Source of the DNA: Clostridium sp.
GTDB lineage: Bacteria; Bacillota_A; Clostridia; Lachnospirales; Lachnospiraceae
Direction of reading: 5' to 3'
DNA length: 47,327 nt
Assembly (NCBI GenBank): GCA_023666975.1
Contig: JAMPAW010000013.1
Coordinates: forward strand, 1 to 47,327
The position numbers and the translations under genes are program-made. Below are positions 1-7,727 of the stretch, piece after piece. The notes under the pieces are model-generated. The model saw only the letters and a program-made list of their open reading frames with translations. It was not told the DNA's origin and did no database searches. The first letter of the stretch is position 1. Each line of letters begins with the position of its first letter.

Positions 1-734
1 AAAATCAACCCCACAAGAAATGCAAATATGGATTGGATCAGATTCTGGTGCATCACCCCAAAGAGTACAGCCGATACCACAACGGCAAAAGATTCCCCAT
101 ATTTTTCCAGACTACGCATCACAAATCCACGGTAAATCAGTTCCTCAGCGATTGGCCCTATTAAGCTGCTGTAAAAAAACATACTAAGAGTCAGGCTTCC
201 AGCCATTGCCATATCCGCTCCACTCTCCGCTGTATATCCGAACTGATTTAACCCTGCCTCAACCGCCGTATCAAACAATACGATTGGTCCTTGAATGCCC
301 ATAAATATAACGAAACAATAAAAAAACGAATGAACATTCATCGACTGTCTTTTCTGAAAGAGCTGCGCCAAAGGCGCTTTTTTTCTCATAATCAACCATA
401 TAGCTAAAACACCCAATACACTAAATAGGAGATATTCCACACCACTTTCTGCCACACGCTCCCAAAAGGCATTATCTTCTATAATATCATCATAAGCTTT
501 CATAATATCTGAAGAACCAGACTGCAATGCCACAGCGATTGGGCGCACCACCATTCCGATTATGACAATCAATACCATGATAAGGGAATTGACAATAATT
601 GCAATAGATATTCTGTTTACGTCTGATTTTATCTGCTTTTTAAGTGGCACACTTCCGGTTCTGTTCTCTTCCTCCCGTTTGGTTTTCTTTTTACGATTGG
701 AATATTCCATATCTGTAAGTGCTAATTGATTCAT
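1..734 (-). CDS. CPBP family intramembrane metalloprotease, 3' end cut by window edge
   Basis: Reading the minus strand from the ATG at 734 gives 244 codons without a stop before the window edge. After a charged cytoplasmic N-terminus there are several hydrophobic segments. The two CPBP (CAAX protease / bacteriocin-processing) signatures are visible: EELIYRGFVMR, giving the paired Glu and Arg, and further on FGVMHQN, giving the zinc-binding His. CPBP proteins are multi-pass membrane proteases; some process peptides or protect against bacteriocins, but the substrate here cannot be told. Its promoter lies about 140 bp upstream between two palindromes, so expression is probably controlled by a DNA-binding repressor. 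It is divergent from the ABC operon starting at 1131. Family call is firm, substrate unknown. Confidence 0.88.
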   Translation of the reverse strand, partial: MNQLALTDMEYSNRKKKTKREEENRTGSVPLKKQIKSDVNRISIAIIVNSLIMVLIVIIGMVVRPIAVALQSGSSDIMKAYDDIIEDNAFWERVAESGVEYLLFSVLGVLAIWLIMRKKAPLAQLFQKRQSMNVHSFFYCFVIFMGIQGPIVLFDTAVEAGLNQFGYTAESGADMAMAGSLTLSMFFYSSLIGPIAEELIYRGFVMRSLEKYGESFAVVVSAVLFGVMHQNLIQSIFAFLVGLI

Positions 735-853
735 TGGTATCACGCCTTTCATTTGATATCTGTATTTTGCTACAAATCATTTGGAAATGCATTATTTAAT
801 CAGCGTTTCCTTAGGAATTTCGCAATTACCGAACTATTTAGATATGATAAAAA

Positions 854-872
854 TTTAATGTTTATCATTAAA
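854..872. promoter_or_regulatory. Palindromic operator-like site, copy 1
   Basis: TTTAATG and CATTAAA form a perfect 7-bp inverted repeat around TTTAT. The site lies just downstream of the CPBP -10 box and would cover the transcription start. The same motif recurs with one mismatch over 18 bp at 912-929. Confidence 0.6.
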
Positions 873-875
873 TGT

Positions 876-904
876 ACAATACCAGATATATACACATTTG
901 TCAA
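876..904 (-). promoter_or_regulatory. Sigma-A promoter of the CPBP gene
   Basis: On the minus strand a TTGACA box (899-904) is followed after 17 bp by TATTGT (876-881). The predicted transcript has a leader of about 130 nt before the ATG at 734. Confidence 0.7.
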
Positions 905-911
905 TAAAAAA

Positions 912-929
912 TTAATGTTTATCGTTAAA
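912..929. promoter_or_regulatory. Palindromic operator-like site, copy 2
   Basis: TTAATGTTTATCGTTAAA matches copy 1 at 17 of 18 positions and sits directly upstream of the CPBP -35 box. The promoter is thus bracketed by two copies 57 bp apart, as expected for a repressor bound at two sites. Confidence 0.55.
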
Positions 930-1058
930 AAAATATTGATAAAAGTAAATTAGAAGAAAAATTGATAAAGAAAGATTGCGGGAAAATCCGGCATTTTTTC
1001 TTGCTGACAGAATAATATTACAAAAAGAAAAAAATATTAAACTTTATGTAAAATATAA

Positions 1059-1087
1059 TTGACAAAAGAGGAGAGTCAAGGTAAGAT
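1059..1087 (+). promoter_or_regulatory. Promoter of the ABC operon
   Basis: TTGACA (1059-1064), 17-bp spacer, TAAGAT (1082-1087). The first gene starts 44 bp downstream behind a GAGGAGG site at about 1117-1123. Confidence 0.65.
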
Positions 1088-1130
1088 GTTCTCATAGCAG
1101 AATGGATTGCGGATATGAGGAGGTACGAAG

Positions 1131-2051
1131 ATGAAGCTGGAAGTAAAGAATATTACAAAGACGTTTGGCGATAAAGAAATCTTAAAAGGAATTTCTTTGT
1201 CGGCCGAAAGCGGTAAAGCATTAGGTCTGTTAGGGAGAAACGGAGCCGGTAAGACGACGACAATTCGTATTCTAATGGATGTCTTTCATGCAAACAGCGG
1301 GGAGATTCTTCTGGACGGCGAGCAGTTTAATCCGAGAAAAGTGCAGATCGGGTATCTGCCGGAAGAAAGAGGACTGTATCCCAAAAGAGAGGTTATGGAG
1401 CAGATGATATATCTGGCGAGGCTTCGCGGCATGAGCAGGAATCAGGCAGCGGCCAATTCCCAAAAGTGGCTGGAACGGCTGCAGGTCCTTCAGTATGGGA
1501 AAAAATTATTAGAAACGTTGTCGAAAGGAAACCAGCAAAAGGTGCAGCTGGCTTCGACACTGGTATGCGACCCGGATATTGTCATTCTTGATGAGCCGTT
1601 TAGCGGCTTGGACCCGGTAAACTCCCAGATTTTACAGGACGTCGTAAAAGAATTGATTGCGGAGGGGAAAATTGTAATATTCTCCAGTCATCAGATGAGC
1701 TATGTAGAGGAATTTTGTGAAGAGATTGCGATTATTCATCATGGTGACGTGGTGCTGGCAGGAAATCTGCTGGAAATCAAAAAAGAATTTGGCAGAAATC
1801 AGATTGTCATGAGCGGTGAAGGAATGCCGCAGGAGAACATGGAACAGCTTATTGCAAAGCGGCTGGCAGATTATGCAGAAGTGACGGGGAGAACCAGGGA
1901 AGATGTCATTGTAAAACTGTTAGACGGAGTGACAAGAAAGCAGCTGTTTTGCAAACTGGCGGAGATAGAGGAGCTGGAAGTAGAACATTTTGAGACGTAT
2001 AAGCCGTCGTTAAATGATATTTTTGTGGCAAAGGTAGGTGAAGGAGAATGA
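1131..2051 (+). CDS. ABC transporter ATP-binding protein, NatA-like
   Basis: A 306-residue cytoplasmic ATPase of the ABC-2 (NatA/CcmA) type. The Walker A motif is GRNGAGKT near residues 35-42, the signature is LSKGNQQ near 130, Walker B with catalytic Glu is VILDEP near 150, and the H-loop His lies in IFSSHQMS. The last ~80 residues form the extra C-terminal domain seen in many NatA-like proteins. It overlaps the permease by 4 bp (ATGA), so the two are translationally coupled and should form one exporter. The start has a good GAGGAGG site. The substrate is unknown; NatAB systems export sodium or drug-like compounds, but that is family knowledge only. Confidence 0.92.
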   Translation: MKLEVKNITKTFGDKEILKGISLSAESGKALGLLGRNGAGKTTTIRILMDVFHANSGEILLDGEQFNPRKVQIGYLPEERGLYPKREVMEQMIYLARLRGMSRNQAAANSQKWLERLQVLQYGKKLLETLSKGNQQKVQLASTLVCDPDIVILDEPFSGLDPVNSQILQDVVKELIAEGKIVIFSSHQMSYVEEFCEEIAIIHHGDVVLAGNLLEIKKEFGRNQIVMSGEGMPQENMEQLIAKRLADYAEVTGRTREDVIVKLLDGVTRKQLFCKLAEIEELEVEHFETYKPSLNDIFVAKVGEGE

Positions 2052-3307
2052 AACGGTTTTGGACAGTGTTTGAATTTGAGTTATTAAGTTATGTGAAGAA
2101 CAAATCTTTTATGATTACGACAATTTTAGTGGCAGTACTCCTTGGAGGCAGCATGTTTTTACCGAGATTTATTGATATGTCGGATATGCTGGGTATAGAG
2201 CAGACAGAACAAGCGGAGGAAACGGACGAAGATGCCGGGGAGGAAGAGGACAGGAGCAGGCTGGGCATTGTTGATGAGAACGGATATTTTGCGGATAATG
2301 CGGTCTTGGAACAGATGTTTCCCAATGCAGATTTTCTGTTTATGGAAAGTGAGGCGCAGCTGGAGAAGGCGGTTACCGATGAAGAGATTGAGGCGGGGTT
2401 CTATGTGATTGATGATATGCACTATCAATATTATGTCTTAAATCGGGATATGGCTGATGAGAACCAGATGATTTTTCATGAACTGATGTCTGTGGTTCAC
2501 AGGCAGGTGTTTTGCATGGAAAACAATATTGACTACGACACATTTGTGGCGGATTATGAGGCTGCCGTGAACTGTGAGGAGAAAATTCTTGGAAAAGATG
2601 CAGCGGAAAATTTCTGGTATTGTTATATCTTGGTCATTGTTGTTTTTATCGTCATTGTCCTGTATGGCGTGATGATTGCGACAGCCGTGACAACGGAGAA
2701 GAGTAACCGTTCCATTGAGGTGCTGGTCACCAGTATCGATTCCAAGTATCTGTTGTTTGGCAAAGTGTTTGCCGGAGCGGCAGCCGTGGTAGTGCAGCTG
2801 ACGCTGATTCTTGGCGCCGCCTTAATCGGCTATGGGATAAACCATGAGGCATGGGGGGATACACTGGATATTTTGCTGGATATTCCGGAAAACGTGCTGG
2901 CGGCATTTGCCGTATTCGGAATCGGAGGCTTTTTATTCTATGCGTTCCTGTATGGCGCCGTCGGTGCGCTGGTATCCAAAACAGAAGACATCAACAAATC
3001 TGCGGGAACCTTACAGATGATGATCATGCTGGTATATATCGTGGTACTGTGCCAATTGGAAAATCCGGACGGTGTGATGATGAAGGTCTGCTCTTTCCTT
3101 CCATTTTCTTCTTACTCTGCCATGTTTGTCAGAATTGGCATGGGGAAAGTCGAGTTCTGGGAGATTTGCATATCAGCGGTTGTTTTGTTTGTCTCGATTT
3201 TCTTTGTCGGCTGGCTGGCGGCAAAGATTTACCGAATGGGAACTTTGCGCTATGGCAATCCGATTAAATTCAGCAGAGCCATAAAGGATATGAAAGAGGC
3301 GGAGTAG
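2048..3307 (+). CDS. ABC transporter permease, NatB-like (ABC-2 type)
   Basis: A 419-residue membrane protein. One transmembrane segment lies near residues 19-38, followed by an extracytoplasmic domain of about 150 residues with an acidic stretch near 55-75. Five or more hydrophobic segments occupy the second half. This layout is typical of ABC-2 / NatB permeases. It starts inside the stop codon of the ATPase gene and belongs to the same operon. It should form the membrane channel of the exporter with two copies of the ATPase. The substrate cannot be read from the sequence. Confidence 0.88.
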   Translation: MKRFWTVFEFELLSYVKNKSFMITTILVAVLLGGSMFLPRFIDMSDMLGIEQTEQAEETDEDAGEEEDRSRLGIVDENGYFADNAVLEQMFPNADFLFMESEAQLEKAVTDEEIEAGFYVIDDMHYQYYVLNRDMADENQMIFHELMSVVHRQVFCMENNIDYDTFVADYEAAVNCEEKILGKDAAENFWYCYILVIVVFIVIVLYGVMIATAVTTEKSNRSIEVLVTSIDSKYLLFGKVFAGAAAVVVQLTLILGAALIGYGINHEAWGDTLDILLDIPENVLAAFAVFGIGGFLFYAFLYGAVGALVSKTEDINKSAGTLQMMIMLVYIVVLCQLENPDGVMMKVCSFLPFSSYSAMFVRIGMGKVEFWEICISAVVLFVSIFFVGWLAAKIYRMGTLRYGNPIKFSRAIKDMKEAE

Positions 3308-3316
3308 GAGGGCTAT

Positions 3317-3877
3317 ATGGAAAATAGAAGCATATACTATTATCTGGGAGTGGCCGCTGGTTTTTTGTTCGGCATATTACTGGTTGTCTTTGCAAAATGG
3401 CTTGCCGGAAAGCTGGGCGGCAGGGTAGAATGGAAGGTGAAGAATTCCTATGATGAGAGGCAGTTATTGGCAAGGGGAAGAGCATACAAATACGCATTTT
3501 TTACCCTGATTTTCTATGTGGCGGTTGTTTCAATAGCTAAGGAGATTCATGGGATAAAATGGTTTATGTCCTTTGCGGGAATGTGGATTGGCGTATGTCT
3601 GTCTGTTACCGTTTTTGCCGTGATTTGTATTGCAGAAGATGCCTATATGTCTCTTTATGAAAATGCGAAGACGGTAGTCATTACATTTTCGCTGATTGCC
3701 CTGATTAATTTTGGTGCGGCAGTCCCTGCATTGATGGGGACGCATTCCCTGCTGGAAGACGGGGCATTGTCAGCAGACTGTATGTATCTGGTGGTCGGTA
3801 TTACGTTTCTTGTCATTCTTGCCGTTTTTGGCGGAAAAATGATATATAACAAAAAACATGGGGACGAAGAGGAATAG
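3317..3877 (+). CDS. Five-helix membrane protein of unknown function
   Basis: A 186-residue protein with about five hydrophobic segments and a short cytoplasmic stretch after the first helix containing NSYDERQLLARGRAY. I do not recognise a named function. It follows the permease by 9 bp, behind a GGAGG site in the permease stop region, and is separated by 3 bp from the small XRE regulator. Small membrane proteins cotranscribed with short XRE regulators are common in Firmicutes. One reading is that the membrane protein modulates the regulator or is a sensor for the exporter, but this is inference. Confidence 0.75.
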   Translation: MENRSIYYYLGVAAGFLFGILLVVFAKWLAGKLGGRVEWKVKNSYDERQLLARGRAYKYAFFTLIFYVAVVSIAKEIHGIKWFMSFAGMWIGVCLSVTVFAVICIAEDAYMSLYENAKTVVITFSLIALINFGAAVPALMGTHSLLEDGALSADCMYLVVGITFLVILAVFGGKMIYNKKHGDEEE

Positions 3878-3880
3878 CCT

Positions 3881-4075
3881 ATGAAGAATTTGAAAATGAA
3901 ATCGGCGAGAGCGGCACTGGATATGTCCCAGCAGGATTTGGCAGAGGCGGTAAAGGTTTCCCGGCAGACGATTAATGCCATTGAAAAAGGGGATTACAAT
4001 CCGACGATTAAGCTTTGCCGGGAAATCTGCAAGGTGCTGGGAAGGACACTGGATGATTTGTTTTGGGAGGAATAG
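3881..4075 (+). CDS. Small XRE-family HTH regulator
   Basis: A 64-residue protein made almost entirely of one helix-turn-helix domain: SQQDLAEAVKVSRQTINAIEKG is the classic Cro/CI-type HTH, and the C-terminus LGRTLDDLFW is typical of short stand-alone XRE regulators. It has no separate sensor or dimerisation domain. It is the last gene of the operon beginning at 1131 and starts 3 bp after the membrane protein. By context it may regulate its own operon. The palindromes at 854-929 are candidate sites but nothing shows that it binds them. Confidence 0.88.
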   Translation: MKNLKMKSARAALDMSQQDLAEAVKVSRQTINAIEKGDYNPTIKLCREICKVLGRTLDDLFWEE

Positions 4076-4108
4076 AGCAAAACTCTGTTTTCTCAACTGT
4101 CCGTTATA

Positions 4109-4346
4109 CAATATAGACAAATCGCAACTGGGCACGAGTCAAGGCATACCTTTCTACTAAGCTCGGCTAAGCCTCGCTAAGTATTCAGGCATTGCGCTAT
4201 GTGTCGCTCGTAATGGTACATAAGGTGCTAAAATACAGCACCAGCCAAGGCACACTTTCACGCTAAGCTCGGAAATACCTCGCTAAGTGTTCAATGCGAA
4301 GTACCGACGGCTCCCCAATACCCTGTTTGCGATATTGTCTATATTG
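4109..4346. repeat. MITE-like or structured element with terminal inverted repeats
   Basis: CAATATAGACAAATCGCAA at 4109-4127 is repeated in inverted orientation at 4327-4346 with a single inserted base. Inside are two imperfect direct units, beginning near 4139 and 4243, each containing CTAAGCTCGG followed by CCTCGCTAAGT. A hairpin GGTGCT/AGCACC lies between them at 4224-4242. It encodes no protein. It could be a small non-autonomous mobile element or a structured RNA; no target-site duplication is obvious. Confidence 0.5.
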
Positions 4347-4415
4347 CACAACTGGATTTTATAATAATGAGTTTTGCTCATGACTATGCTGCCATTAAAG
4401 GGGTGAAATCTTGCA

Positions 4416-4473
4416 GTGGATATGATATAATATGAACACTTAATGAGCACAAGCGAAGCACTGTGCGAATTTA
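4416..4473 (+). repeat. Dispersed repeat, copy 1
   Basis: The unit contains TATAAT (4426-4431) preceded by TGA, then ATGAACACTTAATGAGC and AAGCGAAGC. Related copies lie at 8833-8882, 13567-13623 and 13670-13725. This copy overlaps an upstream in-frame ATG (4443) of the EAL gene. The TATAAT could serve as an extended -10 promoter for that gene. Confidence 0.65.
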
Positions 4474-4505
4474 AATATAAACATTTCAAGGTGGGGGCAG
4501 TGTAT

Positions 4506-6197
4506 ATGGAAGGCGAATTGAAGATACAGTATCATGAGGAATTTAGAAAATTTATAGACGGAATGAACCATTTACAGGACGAACAGGACCCGAAAATCCA
4601 GACAATCCTGAAAGGTGTGTGCTCATTGCTGGAAGTATCCGAAATCATTGTATGGTTTTATGAGACACCGATGCGGGAGGCAATGGGACAGGGCGATTTT
4701 ATCGAATTATTTGGAACTCTGCCGAGAATGGGCAGGGAAGCCCGTATGCAGTGCCGCCATGTAACCGGCGGTGGTAATGTCGTGAGATATGATGTGTATG
4801 GGCAGGACGGGACCGGTGCGTGGACGCAGTGGCAGGAGACGGAAATCACTGCGCTTATCGATACGATATTTTCTTATCATGGCAAAATCCGGACCGGGCG
4901 CATTGCGGAAAGGCTGACCTTCTGGGACATGGATTTTTCGCTGCCGAATCTGCGCTATTATATGCGGACAATCGCAGAGAAGATTGCCAAAAAGCAATTG
5001 ATCGGGTATGTGGCGTGTGTATATAATCTCAAACGTTTTTCTGTCGTCAATGAACTGGTGGGCAGAGATACCGGAACGCAGATTATGATTCGCTATGCGA
5101 AGGGGCTGGAAGCGATGTATGATGAAGATGAATTGCTATGTCATCTCGGCGGGGATAATTTTCTGACTCTGTTTCGGGCGGATAAACTGGAAATGGTACA
5201 GAATTATTTCAGAGGGGTTCCTGTGGTATATGATGAGTTAAGTGGTGAAAGTGTTTCCGTGAGTGCCACTGCCGGATTTTATGTTATCTCGGACCTTACG
5301 GGGATTCACGGTCCAGATGACGTCATGGAGGGGGCTTACGTTTCCTCCAATATGGCAAGAAAGTCGGACAAAACGGATATTGTATTTTGGAATGAGCAGA
5401 TTCGGGAGAAACAGTTCCAGAAGAAGAAAATTGAAGATATGTTTCCCGGCGCATTGCAAAATGAGGAATTCAAAGTGTATTATCAGCCCAAATTTTCCTT
5501 GGAGGACGAGTACCGGTTAGTTGGGGCAGAGGCACTTTGCAGGTGGGTTCACGACGGAAAAATGATATATCCGGATCAGTTTATTCCGATATTGGAGCAG
5601 TCAATCAACATCTGCAAATTGGATTTTTATATGCTCGACCATGTGTGCCGGGATATCAAACGATGGCTGGATACCGGGGAGAAGGTGGTCAAAGTGTCCG
5701 TGAATTTATCGCGGAAACATTTAACAGACCAGAATTTACTGATACATATTCTGGAGATTATAGACAGCAATGAGGTGCCGCATGAGTATATCGAAATCGA
5801 GCTGACGGAGACAACGACCGATGTGGACTTTAAAGACTTAAAGCGTGTGGCAAGCGGGCTGCATGAATGTGGTATCAGCACTTCCGTAGACGATTTTGGA
5901 ATGGGATATTCTTCGTTGAATTTGATTCGCGACGTTTCGTGGGATGTGCTGAAGGTGGACAAAAGTTTTCTGCCGGAAACGGAGGATTCCAATGATGATA
6001 ATACAAAGAAAGGCATTATGCTGAAATATGTGATCAAAATGGCGCAGGAGTTAGGTCTGCAGTGCATTGTGGAGGGCGTTGAGACCGAAGAGCACATACA
6101 ATTACTGAAAAAGAACAACTGCTATCTGGCGCAGGGGTACTATTTTGACAAACCGCTTCCGGTGGAGATATTTGAGAAACGGCTGAGTGATGATTGA
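4506..6197 (+). CDS. GGDEF-EAL protein, probable cyclic-di-GMP phosphodiesterase
   Basis: 563 residues from the ATG at 4506. The N-terminal ~150 residues match nothing I recognise. A GGDEF-like domain follows with a degenerate active site, GGDNF at 215-219, so diguanylate cyclase activity is doubtful; it may bind GTP as a regulator. The EAL domain looks complete: YYQPKF, AEALCRW with EAL at 342-344, VNLSRKHL, EIELTE, VDDFGMGYSSL, LKVDKSF, IVEGVETEEH and QGYYFDKPLP. It should hydrolyse c-di-GMP in the cytoplasm. An in-frame ATG exists 63 bp upstream at 4443, but it lies in the dispersed repeat and lacks an SD site, whereas AAGGTGGGGG precedes 4506. No transmembrane segment is seen. Confidence 0.88.
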   Translation: MEGELKIQYHEEFRKFIDGMNHLQDEQDPKIQTILKGVCSLLEVSEIIVWFYETPMREAMGQGDFIELFGTLPRMGREARMQCRHVTGGGNVVRYDVYGQDGTGAWTQWQETEITALIDTIFSYHGKIRTGRIAERLTFWDMDFSLPNLRYYMRTIAEKIAKKQLIGYVACVYNLKRFSVVNELVGRDTGTQIMIRYAKGLEAMYDEDELLCHLGGDNFLTLFRADKLEMVQNYFRGVPVVYDELSGESVSVSATAGFYVISDLTGIHGPDDVMEGAYVSSNMARKSDKTDIVFWNEQIREKQFQKKKIEDMFPGALQNEEFKVYYQPKFSLEDEYRLVGAEALCRWVHDGKMIYPDQFIPILEQSINICKLDFYMLDHVCRDIKRWLDTGEKVVKVSVNLSRKHLTDQNLLIHILEIIDSNEVPHEYIEIELTETTTDVDFKDLKRVASGLHECGISTSVDDFGMGYSSLNLIRDVSWDVLKVDKSFLPETEDSNDDNTKKGIMLKYVIKMAQELGLQCIVEGVETEEHIQLLKKNNCYLAQGYYFDKPLPVEIFEKRLSDD

Positions 6198-6260
6198 GAT
6201 GTCTGCAAGAAAAACAATTCCGGTATGTCAGTTGGGAAAAAATCCCTGCACCTGTTTTCA

Positions 6261-6289
6261 TTGTAATTTCACACGGTTTATGTTATGTT
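6261..6289 (+). promoter_or_regulatory. Possible promoter of the secreted Fn3 protein gene
   Basis: TTGTAA (6261-6266), 17-bp spacer, TATGTT (6284-6289), 54 bp before the start at 6344. Both boxes are only partial matches. Confidence 0.4.
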
Positions 6290-6343
6290 AAACACAGACG
6301 TTTTGTTACTGGAGAGTGGGTTCAAAGAGAAAGGAGTATTCTT

Positions 6344-7531
6344 ATGAAAAATTTATTTAAGACGTCGGTTACTGTGTTCATGGTAGTAATGGCATTTATC
6401 GTAACCGGAATTACTTCCGAGGCAGCGGTAAGCGGTCTTGCGCAGACAAGAGATACAATATCCTCGGTAAGAGTGGATTGGCCGGCGGTAGCCGGTGCGA
6501 AATATTACGGCTATCAGGTATCCACAGATGCGGCATTCAGTAATATTGTGAATAGTGGTTCTGTTGCGAATACATATTGTTTAGCTACAGGATTGAATGC
6601 CGGGTCCACATACTATATCAGAGTGGGACATGGCACGACCAATAAGAATTGCTATGCAAACTACAGTCAGCCGTTAGAAGTGGTAACTACACCGGAGGCT
6701 TTGGCGAGTGTAGCGTTTGTCGGCGCAAATGATAACAGTGCAACGATTCAGTATGCGGCAGCGGGAGCGAATATGTATTACATTTATGAGAGTTCTTCAA
6801 ACGCATTGGTTGCGTCAACGCCGGGTACCAGTTATGCGATTGCAATGAATAATGCATCGAGCAATTCTTACAAAGTGGCAGCTGCAAGAGTATCCGCATC
6901 AGGTTACAGTGCCAATACATCAACCAAGTCCGTAACCGTTAATCTATTGACTACTAAAATTGCCACGCAGAATTTTGCAGTCAACAGTGTGCTTTCTGCT
7001 TCGAATAAGGTTAGTGTTGATGTGCTCTATTCGGGCAGCGGTGTGGAGGTTGAATTGACGAATGCCGGCGGTTCGGCTTATAAGTCGACAACGGAAAGCA
7101 AGAAAGCCTATTCCTCACTCGGTTCTTCAACCAACTATTTTCCTTATAAAGAGAACCGTTTCCTGAAATACCGCGTAAGGGCATTTGTGGATACGGATGC
7201 AGGAAGGATATATGGTTCGTGGAGTGATTACAGGGCATTTTGCGAAATGAATGGAAAATACAGCAAGGCAAAGGGGAAGGTCAACCTGAAATGGACAAAA
7301 TTAAAAGGAAGCGGCAAGGTCAAAGTATCCGTTTCCACGAAAAAGTCTTCCGGTTTTAAAACGTTCAAGACGTTGAAGGGAAGTGCAACAAAGGTTACCG
7401 TCAACAAATATGGAAAGCAATCCTTGAAGAGTAACAAAAAATATTATATCCGTGTTACTCCAATGGTAAAGATTAACGGTAAATATGTTGCCAGTGACTA
7501 TGGTATACAGCAAGAGATTAAGATAAAATAA
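6344..7531 (+). CDS. Secreted Fn3-like surface protein
   Basis: 395 residues from the ATG at 6344, chosen because AAAGGAG lies just upstream and a signal peptide begins there (KNLFKTS, then a hydrophobic core, ending near SEAA). An in-frame upstream extension has no SD site. Domain 1 (about 27-115) is fibronectin-III-like, with WPAVAGAKYYGYQVS and GLNAGSTYYIRVG. Two weaker beta-sandwich repeats follow. The last ~80 residues are lysine-rich (VNLKWTKLKGSGKVKVSVS, KSNKKYYIRV), a style common in Lachnospiraceae exported proteins. No LPXTG motif or catalytic site is seen. Likely a cell-surface or adhesive protein; function is unknown. A strong terminator follows. Confidence 0.8.
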   Translation: MKNLFKTSVTVFMVVMAFIVTGITSEAAVSGLAQTRDTISSVRVDWPAVAGAKYYGYQVSTDAAFSNIVNSGSVANTYCLATGLNAGSTYYIRVGHGTTNKNCYANYSQPLEVVTTPEALASVAFVGANDNSATIQYAAAGANMYYIYESSSNALVASTPGTSYAIAMNNASSNSYKVAAARVSASGYSANTSTKSVTVNLLTTKIATQNFAVNSVLSASNKVSVDVLYSGSGVEVELTNAGGSAYKSTTESKKAYSSLGSSTNYFPYKENRFLKYRVRAFVDTDAGRIYGSWSDYRAFCEMNGKYSKAKGKVNLKWTKLKGSGKVKVSVSTKKSSGFKTFKTLKGSATKVTVNKYGKQSLKSNKKYYIRVTPMVKINGKYVASDYGIQQEIKIK

Positions 7532-7546
7532 AACGGGTAAAGCGAA

Positions 7547-7588
7547 GGGTGTTCATTTGCTGTCAGACAGCTTTTGAACACCCTTTTT
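7547..7588 (+). terminator. Rho-independent terminator
   Basis: GGGTGTTCA pairs with TGAACACCC, an inner GCTGTC/GACAGC stem extends the hairpin, and TTTTT follows at 7584-7588. It ends transcription of the Fn3 protein gene. Confidence 0.85.
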
Positions 7589-7627
7589 GCTGGAGGAAGA
7601 AAGATATCCTGTCGAACAGGGGAAAAT

Positions 7628-7656
7628 ATGACAGAATGGGATTTTCATGGTAATAT
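7628..7656 (+). promoter_or_regulatory. Duplicated promoter, copy 1
   Basis: ATGACA (7628-7633), 17-bp spacer, TAATAT (7651-7656). It lies in a 41-bp stretch (7623-7663) that is identical to 9001-9041 upstream of the LemA operon. Confidence 0.7.
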
Positions 7657-7666
7657 AGTGTAGGTA

Positions 7667-7690
7667 ATTGCGAAATGTAAGTTTCGCAAT
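7667..7690 (+). promoter_or_regulatory. 5'-terminal mRNA hairpin, copy 1
   Basis: ATTGCGAAA pairs with TTTCGCAAT (9 bp, 6-nt loop) and begins within a few bases of the predicted transcription start. A longer version of the same hairpin follows promoter copy 2. Confidence 0.6.
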
Positions 7691-7727
7691 CGCCGGACTA
7701 TACAGAAAGAGGAAGGGAGAGAGACAG

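Larger units (their letters stand above)
735..1130. other. AT-rich divergent intergenic region
   Basis: This 396-bp gap between the CPBP gene and the ABC operon is very AT-rich. It holds a minus-strand promoter with two palindromes (854-929) and a plus-strand promoter at 1059-1087. Short open frames here have no ribosome binding site and no protein-like composition, so I call no gene. Confidence 0.7.
4076..4505. other. 430-bp non-coding region with structured repeat element
   Basis: No gene is seen. The region contains an element bounded by 19-bp inverted repeats (4109-4346), two imperfect direct units and a small hairpin inside it, and then copy 1 of the dispersed repeat (4416-4473). Confidence 0.7.

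Noticed and set aside
810..840. Third copy of the TTTCGCAAT hairpin found at 7667 and 9044
   Set aside because: Only about nine bases (TTTCGCAAT) match; there is no matching arm and no copy of the 41-bp promoter.
726..953. 75-codon plus-strand frame in the CPBP upstream region
   Set aside because: No ribosome binding site, AT-driven composition, and it covers the CPBP start codon and its promoter on the other strand.
4109..4346. CRISPR array or tRNA in the repeat-rich gap
   Set aside because: Only two imperfect units of unequal sequence with no regular spacers, and no cloverleaf or CCA-type acceptor stem.
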